Source of the DNA: Amycolatopsis balhimycina FH 1894
GTDB taxonomy: Bacteria; Actinomycetota; Actinomycetes; Mycobacteriales; Pseudonocardiaceae
Direction: 5' to 3'
Assembly: GCF_000384295.1 (NCBI RefSeq)
Contig: NZ_KB913037.1
Coordinates: 2,151,975-2,215,974 of the forward strand
Length of the DNA: 64,000 nucleotides
Positions 37,430 through 44,802 of this stretch are shown here, piece after piece. Position 1 is the first letter of the stretch. Every line of letters begins with the position of its first letter. Below the pieces are notes generated by a model. The model was not told the DNA's origin, made no database searches, and saw nothing but the letters and a program-made list of their open reading frames with translations. Made by a program: the position numbers and the translations under genes.

Positions 37430-38200
37430 TCATGAGGACGGCAGTGTGAAGTACGCCTCTTCCTCCTGCGCGAAGTGCAACGTCAACACGGCATCCAGCC
37501 CGTAGAGCGTGGCCCGGAGGTCGTCGACCTGGTCGGCCTGGATCCCGTCCGGCGCCTCGGTGAGGTGCCGCTGCAGCCGCCGGGCCAGCCGGCCGATCTC
37601 GGCGTGCTCGCGGCTCATCGTGACCGTGCCCTCGGGGCCGCCCAGCGCTCGCGCCAACGCCGGGTACAGCTCGGTTTCCTCGGCCTGTTCGTGCGGCAGC
37701 AGCTCTTCGGTCAGCAGCCGGGTCGCCGTGCGGGCAGCCTGGTCCGCGGCCGCGGTGCGCAGGTGGGCCACGCGCGGCGCGCGGTCCAGCAGCGCCGTGA
37801 GGTTCCGGCTCGCCCGCCGTTGCGCACCGGCCTCGAGCACCCGGCCGGTGGCCACCATCGCGGCAACGATCGCGCCGGCGAGGTACTCGCCGACCGCCAC
37901 GGTGGCCGCGAGGGCGAGGACGGCGAGCAGGTCGGCACCCCAGCGACGGGCGCGCAGATCGGCGGCGACCCACACGACCGCCGGCACCAGCGTGACAGCG
38001 TCCGCGGCCGCCCACACGATGTTCGCGGCGGTACCCGCACCCGCCCACCACGCGGCACCCCCGCCCGCGACGAGCGCCAGCACCGTCGCCAGCAGCGCGA
38101 ACTCCCGGAGCCGCGACGGGGCCGAGCTGTCCCGGTGAGCAGAGCTCGTCGAGCGCGTGGCGTTCCCCGGGTGAGTCAACGGATCGGTCGGGTGCGGCAC
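37430..38200 (-). CDS. Hemerythrin-like domain fused to the N-terminal membrane part of a P1B-type ATPase
   Basis: 256 residues. Residues about 30-150 resemble the first membrane helices of actinobacterial heavy-metal P1B ATPases (LVAGGGAAWWAGAGTAANIV, LAATVAVGEYLAGAIVAAMV, GRVLEAGAQRRASRNLTALL, LDRAPRVAHLR), but no actuator, DKTGT or ATP-binding domain follows. Instead residues about 155-256 form a hemerythrin-like four-helix bundle with iron-ligand motifs LLPHEQAEETELYP, REHAEI and LHFAQEEEAYF. Start GTG 38,200 has AGGAGG at 5 bp. A membrane-attached di-iron O2/NO sensor or store is plausible. It may be a stable fusion or a deletion scar. Confidence 0.72.
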   Translation of the reverse strand: MPHPTDPLTHPGNATRSTSSAHRDSSAPSRLREFALLATVLALVAGGGAAWWAGAGTAANIVWAAADAVTLVPAVVWVAADLRARRWGADLLAVLALAATVAVGEYLAGAIVAAMVATGRVLEAGAQRRASRNLTALLDRAPRVAHLRTAAADQAARTATRLLTEELLPHEQAEETELYPALARALGGPEGTVTMSREHAEIGRLARRLQRHLTEAPDGIQADQVDDLRATLYGLDAVLTLHFAQEEEAYFTLPSS

Positions 38201-38260
38201 GGCTACCTCCTGGCGGACGGATCGGACGTCCAGGGTCGGCCGCCGACCACGAGCGGGAAA

Positions 38261-38274
38261 GAGTCCAAGGGCCT
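38261..38274. promoter_or_regulatory. DosR-like box between hemerythrin and nitroreductase genes
   Basis: GAGTCCAAGGGCCT reads AGGCC-CTTG-GACTC on the minus strand, with the same CTTG centre as the boxes at 7,361 and 12,772. It is 61 bp before the hemerythrin start and 90 bp before the divergent nitroreductase. Confidence 0.4.
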
Positions 38275-38363
38275 CAACCCCGGCCTGTGGTGGAAGCAAT
38301 TCGGCTCTGGGGCCTGCAACCGACCCGGACGAGCATGGAGGCAACCCGACCCGAGGAGGAGCG

Positions 38364-39098
38364 ATGGACCAGCACCTGCCCCGCGCATACACGGTGAGGG
38401 CGGCCATCGCACTGGCCGCGGCGATCCCCCGGCGCCGCTCGGACCGCCGCCGGTTCGCCGGGCGCCCGCTGCCGGCGCGCGACGAGGTGCTCCTCGCGAA
38501 GAGCGCCACCGACCACGGCGCGCTGTTGCGTTTCCTGGACGACGCTCCGCAGCTGTCGGCGTTGACCCGCGCAGCCGCAGCGGCCCAAGAACTCCACCGG
38601 GCCGACGCGGACTATGGCATCGAACTCGCGGCCTGGAGCGGCAAGCGCTACAGCCCCGACGGGGTGCCCGCACAAAACGCGGTCCGGGCGGTCGCCTCCG
38701 CACCGCGGGTCCGCGACTTCGCCGACGCGCAGCTCACCGACGCCGCCGGTCAGGACGGCGCCGTCCTGACCGTGCTGGCCACGACGGGTGACGAACCGGC
38801 CGACCGGCTCCGCGCGGGCGAGGCGGCCAGCGCGGTGGTGCTTACGGCGACCCGGCTGAACCTCGCGAGCTGCCTGATCAGCGAGCCGCTGGAGCTGACC
38901 AGCACCCGCGGCCTGATCCGCGACTGCGTCCTCGGCGGCGCCCTAGAACCCCAGCTCGTCGTACGCGTCGGGTATCTCCCCGAAGGCGCGGCTCCGCTCC
39001 CGGCGACCCCGAGGCGACCGATCGGTGAGGTCTTGCGGCCGCTCGCCCACCCGTACGGCGTGGGGCTTCCGGTGCCGGCCGAGCTGCGCGGCCGGTGA
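38364..39098 (+). CDS. N-terminally shortened Acg-like nitroreductase
   Basis: 244 residues, lacking about 80-90 N-terminal residues of full Acg proteins. It starts at the segment ALAAAIPRRRSDRRRFAGRP that corresponds to ADAIPRRHTNRTPF of the complete paralogue, and continues through AGEAASAVVLTATRLNLASC and LISEPLE to the C-terminus. GAGGAGCG precedes ATG 38,364, so it is probably translated as is. The missing part holds FMN contacts, so the protein may need a partner or have lost flavin binding. It is divergent from the hemerythrin fusion. Confidence 0.68.
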   Translation: MDQHLPRAYTVRAAIALAAAIPRRRSDRRRFAGRPLPARDEVLLAKSATDHGALLRFLDDAPQLSALTRAAAAAQELHRADADYGIELAAWSGKRYSPDGVPAQNAVRAVASAPRVRDFADAQLTDAAGQDGAVLTVLATTGDEPADRLRAGEAASAVVLTATRLNLASCLISEPLELTSTRGLIRDCVLGGALEPQLVVRVGYLPEGAAPLPATPRRPIGEVLRPLAHPYGVGLPVPAELRGR

Positions 39099-39266
39099 TG
39101 CGGAGAGATTCCCTCGTACCTCTTAAGCACGGCACCCGACCGCCGACCGCGCCGGAGGTGCCTCCCACAGAAACACGTTGTGATCAACGGGTTCCGAGTG
39201 ATCTGCTCTGACCAACGACCTACCCGCGACAGTGCGGGGAACGTCTGCGGAAGGAGCAGAATCGGC

Positions 39267-39506
39267 ATGAGTGACAAAGACCGTCACGTCGTACCCAACC
39301 CCGAAGGCGGTTGGGATGTGAAGAAGCCGGGCGCGAGCCGGGCAAGTGCTCACACTCGGACCCAGGCGGAGGCTACGACACGGGCTCGCGGCATCACCGC
39401 GAACACCGGCGGGGAAACCGTGGTCCACGGCCGAGACGGCCAGATCCGGCAGAAGGACACTTCTCCGAAGGGACACGACCCGAATCCGCCGCGCGACAAG
39501 CACTGA
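39267..39506 (+). CDS. DUF2188 protein
   Basis: 79 residues. RHVVPNPEGGWDVKKPGASR, then SAHTRTQAEATTRARGI and VVHGRDGQIRQKDTSP is the DUF2188 pattern (small, basic, function unknown). Start ATG 39,267 has AAGGAG at 8 bp. A strong hairpin follows its stop. Confidence 0.78.
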   Translation: MSDKDRHVVPNPEGGWDVKKPGASRASAHTRTQAEATTRARGITANTGGETVVHGRDGQIRQKDTSPKGHDPNPPRDKH

Positions 39507-39517
39507 ACGAGTTGCAC

Positions 39518-39563
39518 TACGACGAGGGCCGTCGTCCTGGGTGGACGGCGGCCCTTCGTCGTA
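39518..39563. terminator. Strong hairpin between convergent genes
   Basis: A long inverted repeat (arms TACGACGAGGGCCGTCGTCC and the near-complement ending TTCGTCGTA, about 5-nt loop) lies in the 63-bp gap between DUF2188 and the convergent CBS-BON gene. Probably a bidirectional terminator. Confidence 0.7.
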
Positions 39564-39569
39564 CACGGC

Positions 39570-40211
39570 TCAGGCGACGTCGTTCCACACGTAGTCCAGG
39601 CGATTGCGCACCTCGACCACCCCGGACAGTTCCTGGATCAGCCGGGTCACCGGGTCGATGTCGCTGCGGCGCTCCACCCGTCCGACGACCGTGACGATCC
39701 CGGCCCGCACCTCGATGCGGACCCGGTCCGGCCCGAGGCCGAGCTGATCCCGCAGCACCCGTTCGCTGACCTCGCGCTCGAGATCGCTGTCGCCGCGAGT
39801 GAAGACCGCCACCAGGTCACGGCGGGACACCACACCCGCCACCTTCCCGTTGCGCAGCACGAACAACCGGCGCATGCCGCTGTGCGCGAACTGCGCGGCG
39901 GCGGCGGCGAGTGTCGCCTCGACGTCGATCGTGACGGCCGGGCTCGTCATCAGGTCCTTCGCGACGCACGCGGTGGCCTTGCGGGCCAGCCGGCGGTCGC
40001 GCCACCGGGGCTTGCGCTCCTCCCACAGGTGCGGGAGCAAGTCCGCCTCGGAGACGACGCCGACCAAAGCGCCGGTCTTGTCGACCACGCCGACCGCGCT
40101 GATCCCGTTGCCGGTGAGCAGCTGGGCGATGTCCTTGAAAGGCGTCTGCGGGGAAACGGTAATCGGGTTGGCGGTCATCACCGCGGACACCTTGCCGGCG
40201 TTCATCATCAA
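39570..40211 (-). CDS. Two CBS domains plus BON domain protein
   Basis: 213 residues. CBS1 (MTANPITVSPQTPFKDIAQL, LVGVVSEADLLPHL), a basic linker, CBS2 (MTSPAVTIDVEATLAAAAAQ, GKVAGVVSRRDLVAVF) and BON (VRIEVRAGIVTVVGRVERRS). It is the third copy of this architecture in the window. The start overlaps the upstream usp stop by 4 bp, the same usp-CBS pairing seen at 31,460-32,900. Confidence 0.88.
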   Translation of the reverse strand: MMMNAGKVSAVMTANPITVSPQTPFKDIAQLLTGNGISAVGVVDKTGALVGVVSEADLLPHLWEERKPRWRDRRLARKATACVAKDLMTSPAVTIDVEATLAAAAAQFAHSGMRRLFVLRNGKVAGVVSRRDLVAVFTRGDSDLEREVSERVLRDQLGLGPDRVRIEVRAGIVTVVGRVERRSDIDPVTRLIQELSGVVEVRNRLDYVWNDVA

Positions 40212-41092
40212 ACCTCTTTCTCGGTACGGACGACCATGACCGGGCAGGCCGCGTGGTGCAGGAGAGCCTGGCTCGTGGAGCCGAGCACCAGCCCGGTGAA
40301 GCCGCCTCGGCCACGGCTGCCGACGACGATCAGCTGCGCGTCACGGCTCACCTCGTGCAGGCGGGCGCGGGGCTTGTCGTGCTCGACGCGGCGCTCGACC
40401 TGGACGTCCGGGTACTTCTCCTGCCAACCCGCGAGCCGCTGCGCGAGCAGGCGACGGCCCGAGTCCTGAAGGGATTCACCCTGGAAGGCGACATTGCCGT
40501 CGCTGAACAGGCCGGCGGTGTCGCCGTCGTGCCAGGTGTAGAGGGCGACGAGCGGGGCGTTGCGGATCGAGGCCTCCTCGAAGGCCCAGGCGATCGCCGC
40601 TTCGCTCAAAGGGCTGCCGTCGGCACCCACGACGACCGGGCCGCCGGGCTTCTCCGTACCGCGGACGACCACGACCGGGCAGTGCGCCCGCGCGGCGAGG
40701 TCGACATCGGGCGAGCCGCTGAACAGGCCCGCGATCGCCCCGACCGGTTCGCCGGTGACGAGGATCCGGGCTCGCTCCGAAACTTCGAGCAGGCCGGGAA
40801 CCGGGCCGCGGTCACTCGCCTCGGTCGCAATGGCCAGCCCCGGCACGGCGGCTTCGAGCGTGGCCCAGGTCTGCCGCAGCAGCCGGTCTGCTTCGGCCTC
40901 CTTGACCGCCAGCCAGTCCGACGGCGGATAGACCTTGCCGCCGAACGCCACGTCCTCCAAGCCGTAGGCGGTGTAGACGAGCAGGGACGCGTGCCGGCGG
41001 GCTGCTTCCCCGGCCGCCCACAACGCGGCCGCCGCGGCGGTCTCCGAACCGTCCACGGCGACGACGATCGGCGGGTTTCCGGTTGCGCTCAT
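40208..41092 (-). CDS. Universal stress protein, two tandem USP domains
   Basis: 294 residues. The second ATP loop [20 protein letters not shown] is canonical. The first is ILVTGEPVGAIAGLFSGSPD, which has lost the glycine pattern, so only domain 2 is likely to bind ATP. Start ATG 41,092 with GGAGG at 10 bp. It is divergent from a small membrane protein; two DosR-like boxes lie in the shared gap. Confidence 0.87.
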   Translation of the reverse strand: MSATGNPPIVVAVDGSETAAAAALWAAGEAARRHASLLVYTAYGLEDVAFGGKVYPPSDWLAVKEAEADRLLRQTWATLEAAVPGLAIATEASDRGPVPGLLEVSERARILVTGEPVGAIAGLFSGSPDVDLAARAHCPVVVVRGTEKPGGPVVVGADGSPLSEAAIAWAFEEASIRNAPLVALYTWHDGDTAGLFSDGNVAFQGESLQDSGRRLLAQRLAGWQEKYPDVQVERRVEHDKPRARLHEVSRDAQLIVVGSRGRGGFTGLVLGSTSQALLHHAACPVMVVRTEKEV

Positions 41093-41170
41093 GACGTGTT
41101 TCCTCCGGGTTCCGGTGCGCGGACCACGCATCCGATCCGAAGGTAGGACGCGGCGGCGGCCGGCGGATGC

Positions 41171-41184
41171 GGTCGTTCGTCCCC
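41171..41184. promoter_or_regulatory. DosR-like box facing the usp gene
   Basis: GGGGACGAACGACC on the minus strand, 79 bp before the usp start. The GGGAC half is intact and the GACC half partial. It is one of two boxes 21 bp apart. Confidence 0.42.
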
Positions 41185-41191
41185 GCGTCCG

Positions 41192-41205
41192 GGGACTTTC
41201 GACAG
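41192..41205. promoter_or_regulatory. DosR-like box facing the small membrane protein gene
   Basis: GGGACTTTCGACAG on the plus strand, 53 bp before the start at 41,258. The left half and TTTC centre match other boxes; the right half is weak. Confidence 0.38.
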
Positions 41206-41257
41206 CTCCCGGCGACCAGGCCGCGGGCGCATGGTGAGCGGGAGGAGGTGTCGTGCG

Positions 41258-41605
41258 ATGCAACGCGAATGGCGAGACGCGGTGGCGACCGTACCGGTCC
41301 TGTTCACCATCGCCCTGTACATCGAATACCTGGCCGACGGGAGCACCCTGTGGGTGCATGGGCCCCGCGCGATGGCGGCCACCGCACTGGTACTGGGCCT
41401 GGCCGCCTGCGTGCTCGGCTCGTGGCTGTGGACCGGCGTGGCGCGATGGCTCAGTGCCCCGCTCGGTGCGGCCGCACTGCTAATTGCCGTCTTCACGCTC
41501 GTGACCGGCAACAGTGTCACGCTCGCTGTGCTGATCGCGCTGGTCACGACGTTGTGGGTGATCTCGACCGTTCGGCACCTGCGGGCCCCGGCCGGACGTC
41601 CATGA
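41258..41605 (+). CDS. Small integral membrane protein
   Basis: 115 residues with about four hydrophobic segments (VPVLFTIALYIEYL, AATALVLGLAACVLGSWLW, LGAAALLIAVFTLVTG, VTLAVLIALVTTLWVIS). GGAGGAGG lies about 9 bp before ATG 41,258. No motif is recognised. It is probably in the hypoxia regulon by promoter context. Confidence 0.62.
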   Translation: MQREWRDAVATVPVLFTIALYIEYLADGSTLWVHGPRAMAATALVLGLAACVLGSWLWTGVARWLSAPLGAAALLIAVFTLVTGNSVTLAVLIALVTTLWVISTVRHLRAPAGRP

Positions 41606-41658
41606 CCGTCCGGCTCGGTCCAGCAGGAATCCCCGCGCGTCGGCTCGGGTGCTCACCT

Positions 41659-41696
41659 GCGGCCGGAAGTCCTTCTCGCCGGTGACTTCCGGCCGC
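41659..41696. repeat. Perfect 13-bp inverted repeat
   Basis: GCGGCCGGAAGTC (41,659-41,671) and its exact complement GACTTCCGGCCGC (41,684-41,696) flank a 12-nt loop. It lies between the small membrane protein and a usp gene. It could be the terminator of the first or an operator for the second; the inner GGAAGTC/GACTTCC resembles DosR half sites. Confidence 0.6.
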
Positions 41697-41755
41697 GGCG
41701 ACCGGCCGTGCCGCGAGCCTACGGTCGGAACACCCGACCGCGTCAGGAGCCGCCC

Positions 41756-42609
41756 ATGAGCGCCGCAGCAGCCATCCCGCCGATCGTCACCGGAGTGGAC
41801 GGATCCGTCGAGTCGCTCGACGCCGTCCGCTGGGCCGCGCGCACCGCTCACCTGCACAGCGCGCCGCTGGAGATCTGGTACGCCCTCGACTTCTCCGCTC
41901 TGCTCGCCGGCGGTGTCATCCCGCCGCCGGAAGAGATGAAGGAAGTGCTGCGTGTCCGCGGCCGCCGGTACCTGCGTGCCGCGGCGGAGCTCGCCGCGGC
42001 ACAAGGCGTGCCGGACGCCGCCACCCGGCTCGATTCCAACCGCGCCGCCCAGGCGCTCATCGACGCCTCCCGCACGGCGTCGCTGCTCGTGGTGGGCTCG
42101 AGCGGACTCGGCAAGCTGACCGGCTTCCTGGCCGGCTCGGTCGCCTCGGCCGTGGGAGCGCACGCCGCTTGCGACACCGTCGTCGTGCGCGGCGACACCT
42201 GGGACGAGCCAGGCGCGGCGGAGCGGCCGGTGGTCGCCGGCGTCGACGGTGGCGAAGCCGGCACACGGATCCTCACGACCGCGCTCGCCGAAGCGCGCAC
42301 GCGCCACGCCCCGCTGATCGTGGTCCACGCGGCCGCGGACGAACCCCCAGCCCGCGAACAGGACCGCGCGGCGCTCGCCGATGCCGACCACCGGCTGCTG
42401 GCCGACCGCGACGTCGAAGGCGTCACGGTCGAAGAGGCCGTGGTCCAGGCGCACCCGCGCCGCGAGCTGATCGAGCGCAGCGCGACCGCCCAGCTGGTCG
42501 TGCTCGGCACCCGGGCCGCGGCGGGTTCCCCGGGCTCCTGCTGGGGTCCACCGGCCAGGCCCTGCTGCACAACTCGGCCTGTCCGGTCTACCTGGTCCGC
42601 GGCGCCTGA
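41756..42609 (+). pseudogene. Universal stress protein with a C-terminal frameshift
   Basis: The frame from ATG 41,756 encodes USP domain 1 (LVVGSSGLGKLTGFLAGSVA) and most of domain 2 up to LVVLGTRAAAG. The expected ATP loop and end (GGFPGLLLGSTGQALLHNSA, then CPVYLVRGA and stop at 42,609) are in the next frame. One G added near 42,513 restores TRGRGGFPGLLLGSTG. As written, the frame stays open past 42,609 and reads into the next gene, giving a possible 481-residue USP/zinc-ribbon product. Sequencing error, mutation or a real fusion are all possible. Confidence 0.75.
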
Positions 42610-42611
42610 GA

Positions 42612-42625
42612 CGGCCGAAAGTCCT
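42612..42625. promoter_or_regulatory. DosR-like box after the usp gene
   Basis: CGGCCGAAAGTCCT reads AGGAC-TTTC-GGCCG on the minus strand, a good fit to the RGGAC-N4-GnCC pattern. It is 121 bp before the zinc-ribbon gene. Confidence 0.42.
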
Positions 42626-42745
42626 CACCTCGACCGGCCTTCGCCCTTCCGGCTCCGGGGCCTGGAGGCCCCGCGAACCGGGGCGGTCCGGCCCTCGTCG
42701 CCCCCCCGCGGCGGAGTCTGGATCCAGACGAAAGTGAGGCACATC

Positions 42746-43201
42746 ATGGAAAGCCAGGACTCCCCCCGCGGATTCGCCCCGGCGACGACGGCCGAGCCGA
42801 CGTCTGAGACCACCCGCCGCAACCGCCGGGACCGCCTGGCGCTGCAGCCGGCCGGCTTCGTCGCCCCCCGCTACACCGACGTCTCCGACCACCGCCTGGC
42901 GCGGACGCTGACGGCCGAGGACCGGTCCGAAGAGGACGGTCTGGACCCGCTGGAGCGCGTCACGTGCCGGACGCACCGCCGCTGGCTGCACGACTGCGTG
43001 TCGTCACCGCTGCACGTCGTCATCGTCACCGGCACGCGCTGGTGCCGGAACTGCGAATGCGCGCTGAACGTCGCGATCGACCAACTGGCCGGCGACGTCG
43101 CGGTGCACTGCCCGTCCTGTGGCGAGACCCCGGCCACCCGCGCGACCCGCCAGCTCGTCCGCGCGTGCCGCGCCAGCCTGGCCACCGCGGCCGACCGCTG
43201 A
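42746..43201 (+). CDS. Zinc-ribbon-like hypothetical protein
   Basis: 151 residues. The C-terminal half has three cysteine-containing knuckles: CRTHRRWLHDC, WCRNCECALN and CPSCGETPATR, which suggests one or two zinc sites. The N-terminal half is Arg/Ser-rich and probably disordered. The stop overlaps the corA ATG (TGATG). The preceding frameshifted usp would otherwise read into it in frame. The function is unknown. Confidence 0.6.
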   Translation: MESQDSPRGFAPATTAEPTSETTRRNRRDRLALQPAGFVAPRYTDVSDHRLARTLTAEDRSEEDGLDPLERVTCRTHRRWLHDCVSSPLHVVIVTGTRWCRNCECALNVAIDQLAGDVAVHCPSCGETPATRATRQLVRACRASLATAADR

Positions 43202-44181
43202 TGTCCGCGAGCCGGAGCCGCCTGTACCGCAGTGGTGTCCTGGAGCAGGAGAACCTTTCCGTCGCCGAAGCCACGCGGCACCTCGCCGACCCGGCCGTCA
43301 CGCTCTGGCTGAACCTCGACGCCCCCACCGCGGCGGACCTGGCCGCGCTCACCACCGAACTCGGGCTGCACCCCCTCGCCGTCGCGTCGGTCCTCGACGA
43401 GGACCACCAGCGGCCGAAGCTCGTCCACTACGACCGCCACTCGTTCCTCGCCGCCTATGCCGTCCGGCTGGACCCCGGCGACGGCGTGCTCCGGGCTTCG
43501 GAGCTCGACGCGTTCGTCACCGACCGCATACTGGTCACCTTGCACCGCAACAACACCGCGGACATCGACGCCCTCACCGCGCGCTGGGACAGCACCCCCG
43601 AGCTCGCCAAGAGCGGCGCCGGCTTCCTGCTGCACGGCCTGCTCGACCTGCTCGTCGACGGGCACTTCGACGCACTCCAGGCCCTCGACGACCAGGTCGA
43701 GGAACTCGAGGACCTGGTCTTCGCCGACCAAGCCGACACGACGGATCTGCAGCGCCGCTCCCTGCGGCTGCGCAAGAGCCTCAGCCGGCTGCGGCACCTG
43801 GCTCTGCCGATGCGGGAGATCGTCAGCTCGCTGATGCGCCGCGAGGTCCGGTCCGTCGACGACACCCTGCTGCCCTACTTCCAGGACGTCTACGACCACG
43901 TCCTGCGCGTCACGGAGTGGACCGAGTCGCTGCGCGACCTGCTCGCGACGATCCGCGAAACGCAGCTGAGCATCCAGGGCAACCGGCTCAACACGATCAT
44001 GAAGAAGGTGACCAGCTGGGCCGCGATCATCGCCGTGCCGACCGCGATCACCGGCTTCTACGGCCAGAACATCCCCTACCCCGGGTTCGCCCAGGCGTCC
44101 GGGGTGTGGGTCTCGACGCTCGCCATCCTCGTCATCTCGGCGACCCTGTACGTCCTGTTCAAACGGCGGGACTGGCTGTGA
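43201..44181 (+). CDS. corA: CorA-family divalent cation transporter
   Basis: 326 residues. Long cytoplasmic alpha/beta domain (LWLNLDAPTAADLAALTTEL, LDEDHQRPKLVHYDRH), a coiled stalk helix (ALDDQVEELEDLVF) and two C-terminal helices (SWAAIIAVPTAITGFYGQNI and WVSTLAILVISATLYVLF). The signature YGMN at the pore mouth is YGQN here, which departs from the GMN motif that selects hydrated Mg2+. It could transport Mg2+, Zn2+ or another ion. It overlaps the zinc-ribbon gene by 1 bp and the downstream membrane pseudogene by 4 bp. Confidence 0.85.
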   Translation: MSASRSRLYRSGVLEQENLSVAEATRHLADPAVTLWLNLDAPTAADLAALTTELGLHPLAVASVLDEDHQRPKLVHYDRHSFLAAYAVRLDPGDGVLRASELDAFVTDRILVTLHRNNTADIDALTARWDSTPELAKSGAGFLLHGLLDLLVDGHFDALQALDDQVEELEDLVFADQADTTDLQRRSLRLRKSLSRLRHLALPMREIVSSLMRREVRSVDDTLLPYFQDVYDHVLRVTEWTESLRDLLATIRETQLSIQGNRLNTIMKKVTSWAAIIAVPTAITGFYGQNIPYPGFAQASGVWVSTLAILVISATLYVLFKRRDWL

Positions 44182-44802
44182 GCCGGGCGCTCCCGCTCCG
44201 GGGCAGACGGCTCGCCCGGGCCTGGTTCGTGACCGTCACACCGGCCGAATTCCTGGGATTCACCGTCCCCGCCGTGGCCGGCGCGCTCACCGTGGACTCC
44301 GCGGTCGCCCTGCCCGTCCTGCTCGTCGCCAGCGCGGTCGAAGGAGCCGTGCTGGGCGCCGGCCAGGCACTCCTCCTCCGGCGCGCGCCATTCCCTCGCT
44401 GAATGCCCGCCGTTGAGCCATGGCCACGGCGGCGGCAGCGTCGTTCGCCTACCTCGCCGGCCTCGCGCCGAGCACGTGGGCCACCCAGCTGGGCAGCTGG
44501 CCGCCCCTGGTCCTCTGGCCGGCCGCGGGACTCCTCGGCCTGGCGCTCCTGTGCTCGATCGGTTTCGCCCAGTGGCTGGTCTTGCGCCACCACATCCGCC
44601 GTTCAGCGCGCTGGATCGCCACGACAGCCGGCGCTTGGCTGCTCGGCCTCGGGTCTTCCTGGGCGTGACCATGCCACTGTGGCAGCCCGGCCAGAACCTG
44701 CCCGTCACGATCGCGATCGGCGTCCTCGGCGGCTTCCTGATGGCGGCCACCACGTCGGCGGTCACCGCACTCGCCGTCCGGCGGCTGCCGGGCCTGGGCT
44801 GA
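44178..44802 (+). pseudogene. Multi-spanning membrane protein broken by several lesions
   Basis: Three pieces in different frames read as one hydrophobic protein. Piece 1 from GTG 44,178: ARAWFVTVTPAEFLGFTVPA to ALLLRRAPFPR, stop 44,402. Piece 2: MATAAAASFAYLAGLAPSTW to SARWIATTAGAWLLGLG, stop 44,668. Piece 3: LGVTMPLWQPGQNLPVTIAI to the stop at 44,802. Joining needs a frameshift near 44,385, a nonsense codon (TGA where a Trp is expected, near 44,414) and a frameshift near 44,650. Three lesions argue for genuine decay. It overlaps corA by 4 bp (GTGA). Confidence 0.66.

Noticed and set aside
39208..39221. CTGACCAACGACCT as a DosR box upstream of DUF2188
   Set aside because: The left half is too degenerate (CTGAC) to support it.
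42655..42676. GGGGCC-TGGA-GGCCCC palindrome as another DosR box
   Set aside because: The spacing is 4 bp between six-base arms, unlike the other boxes, and such GC palindromes are frequent by chance; left out of the motif set.
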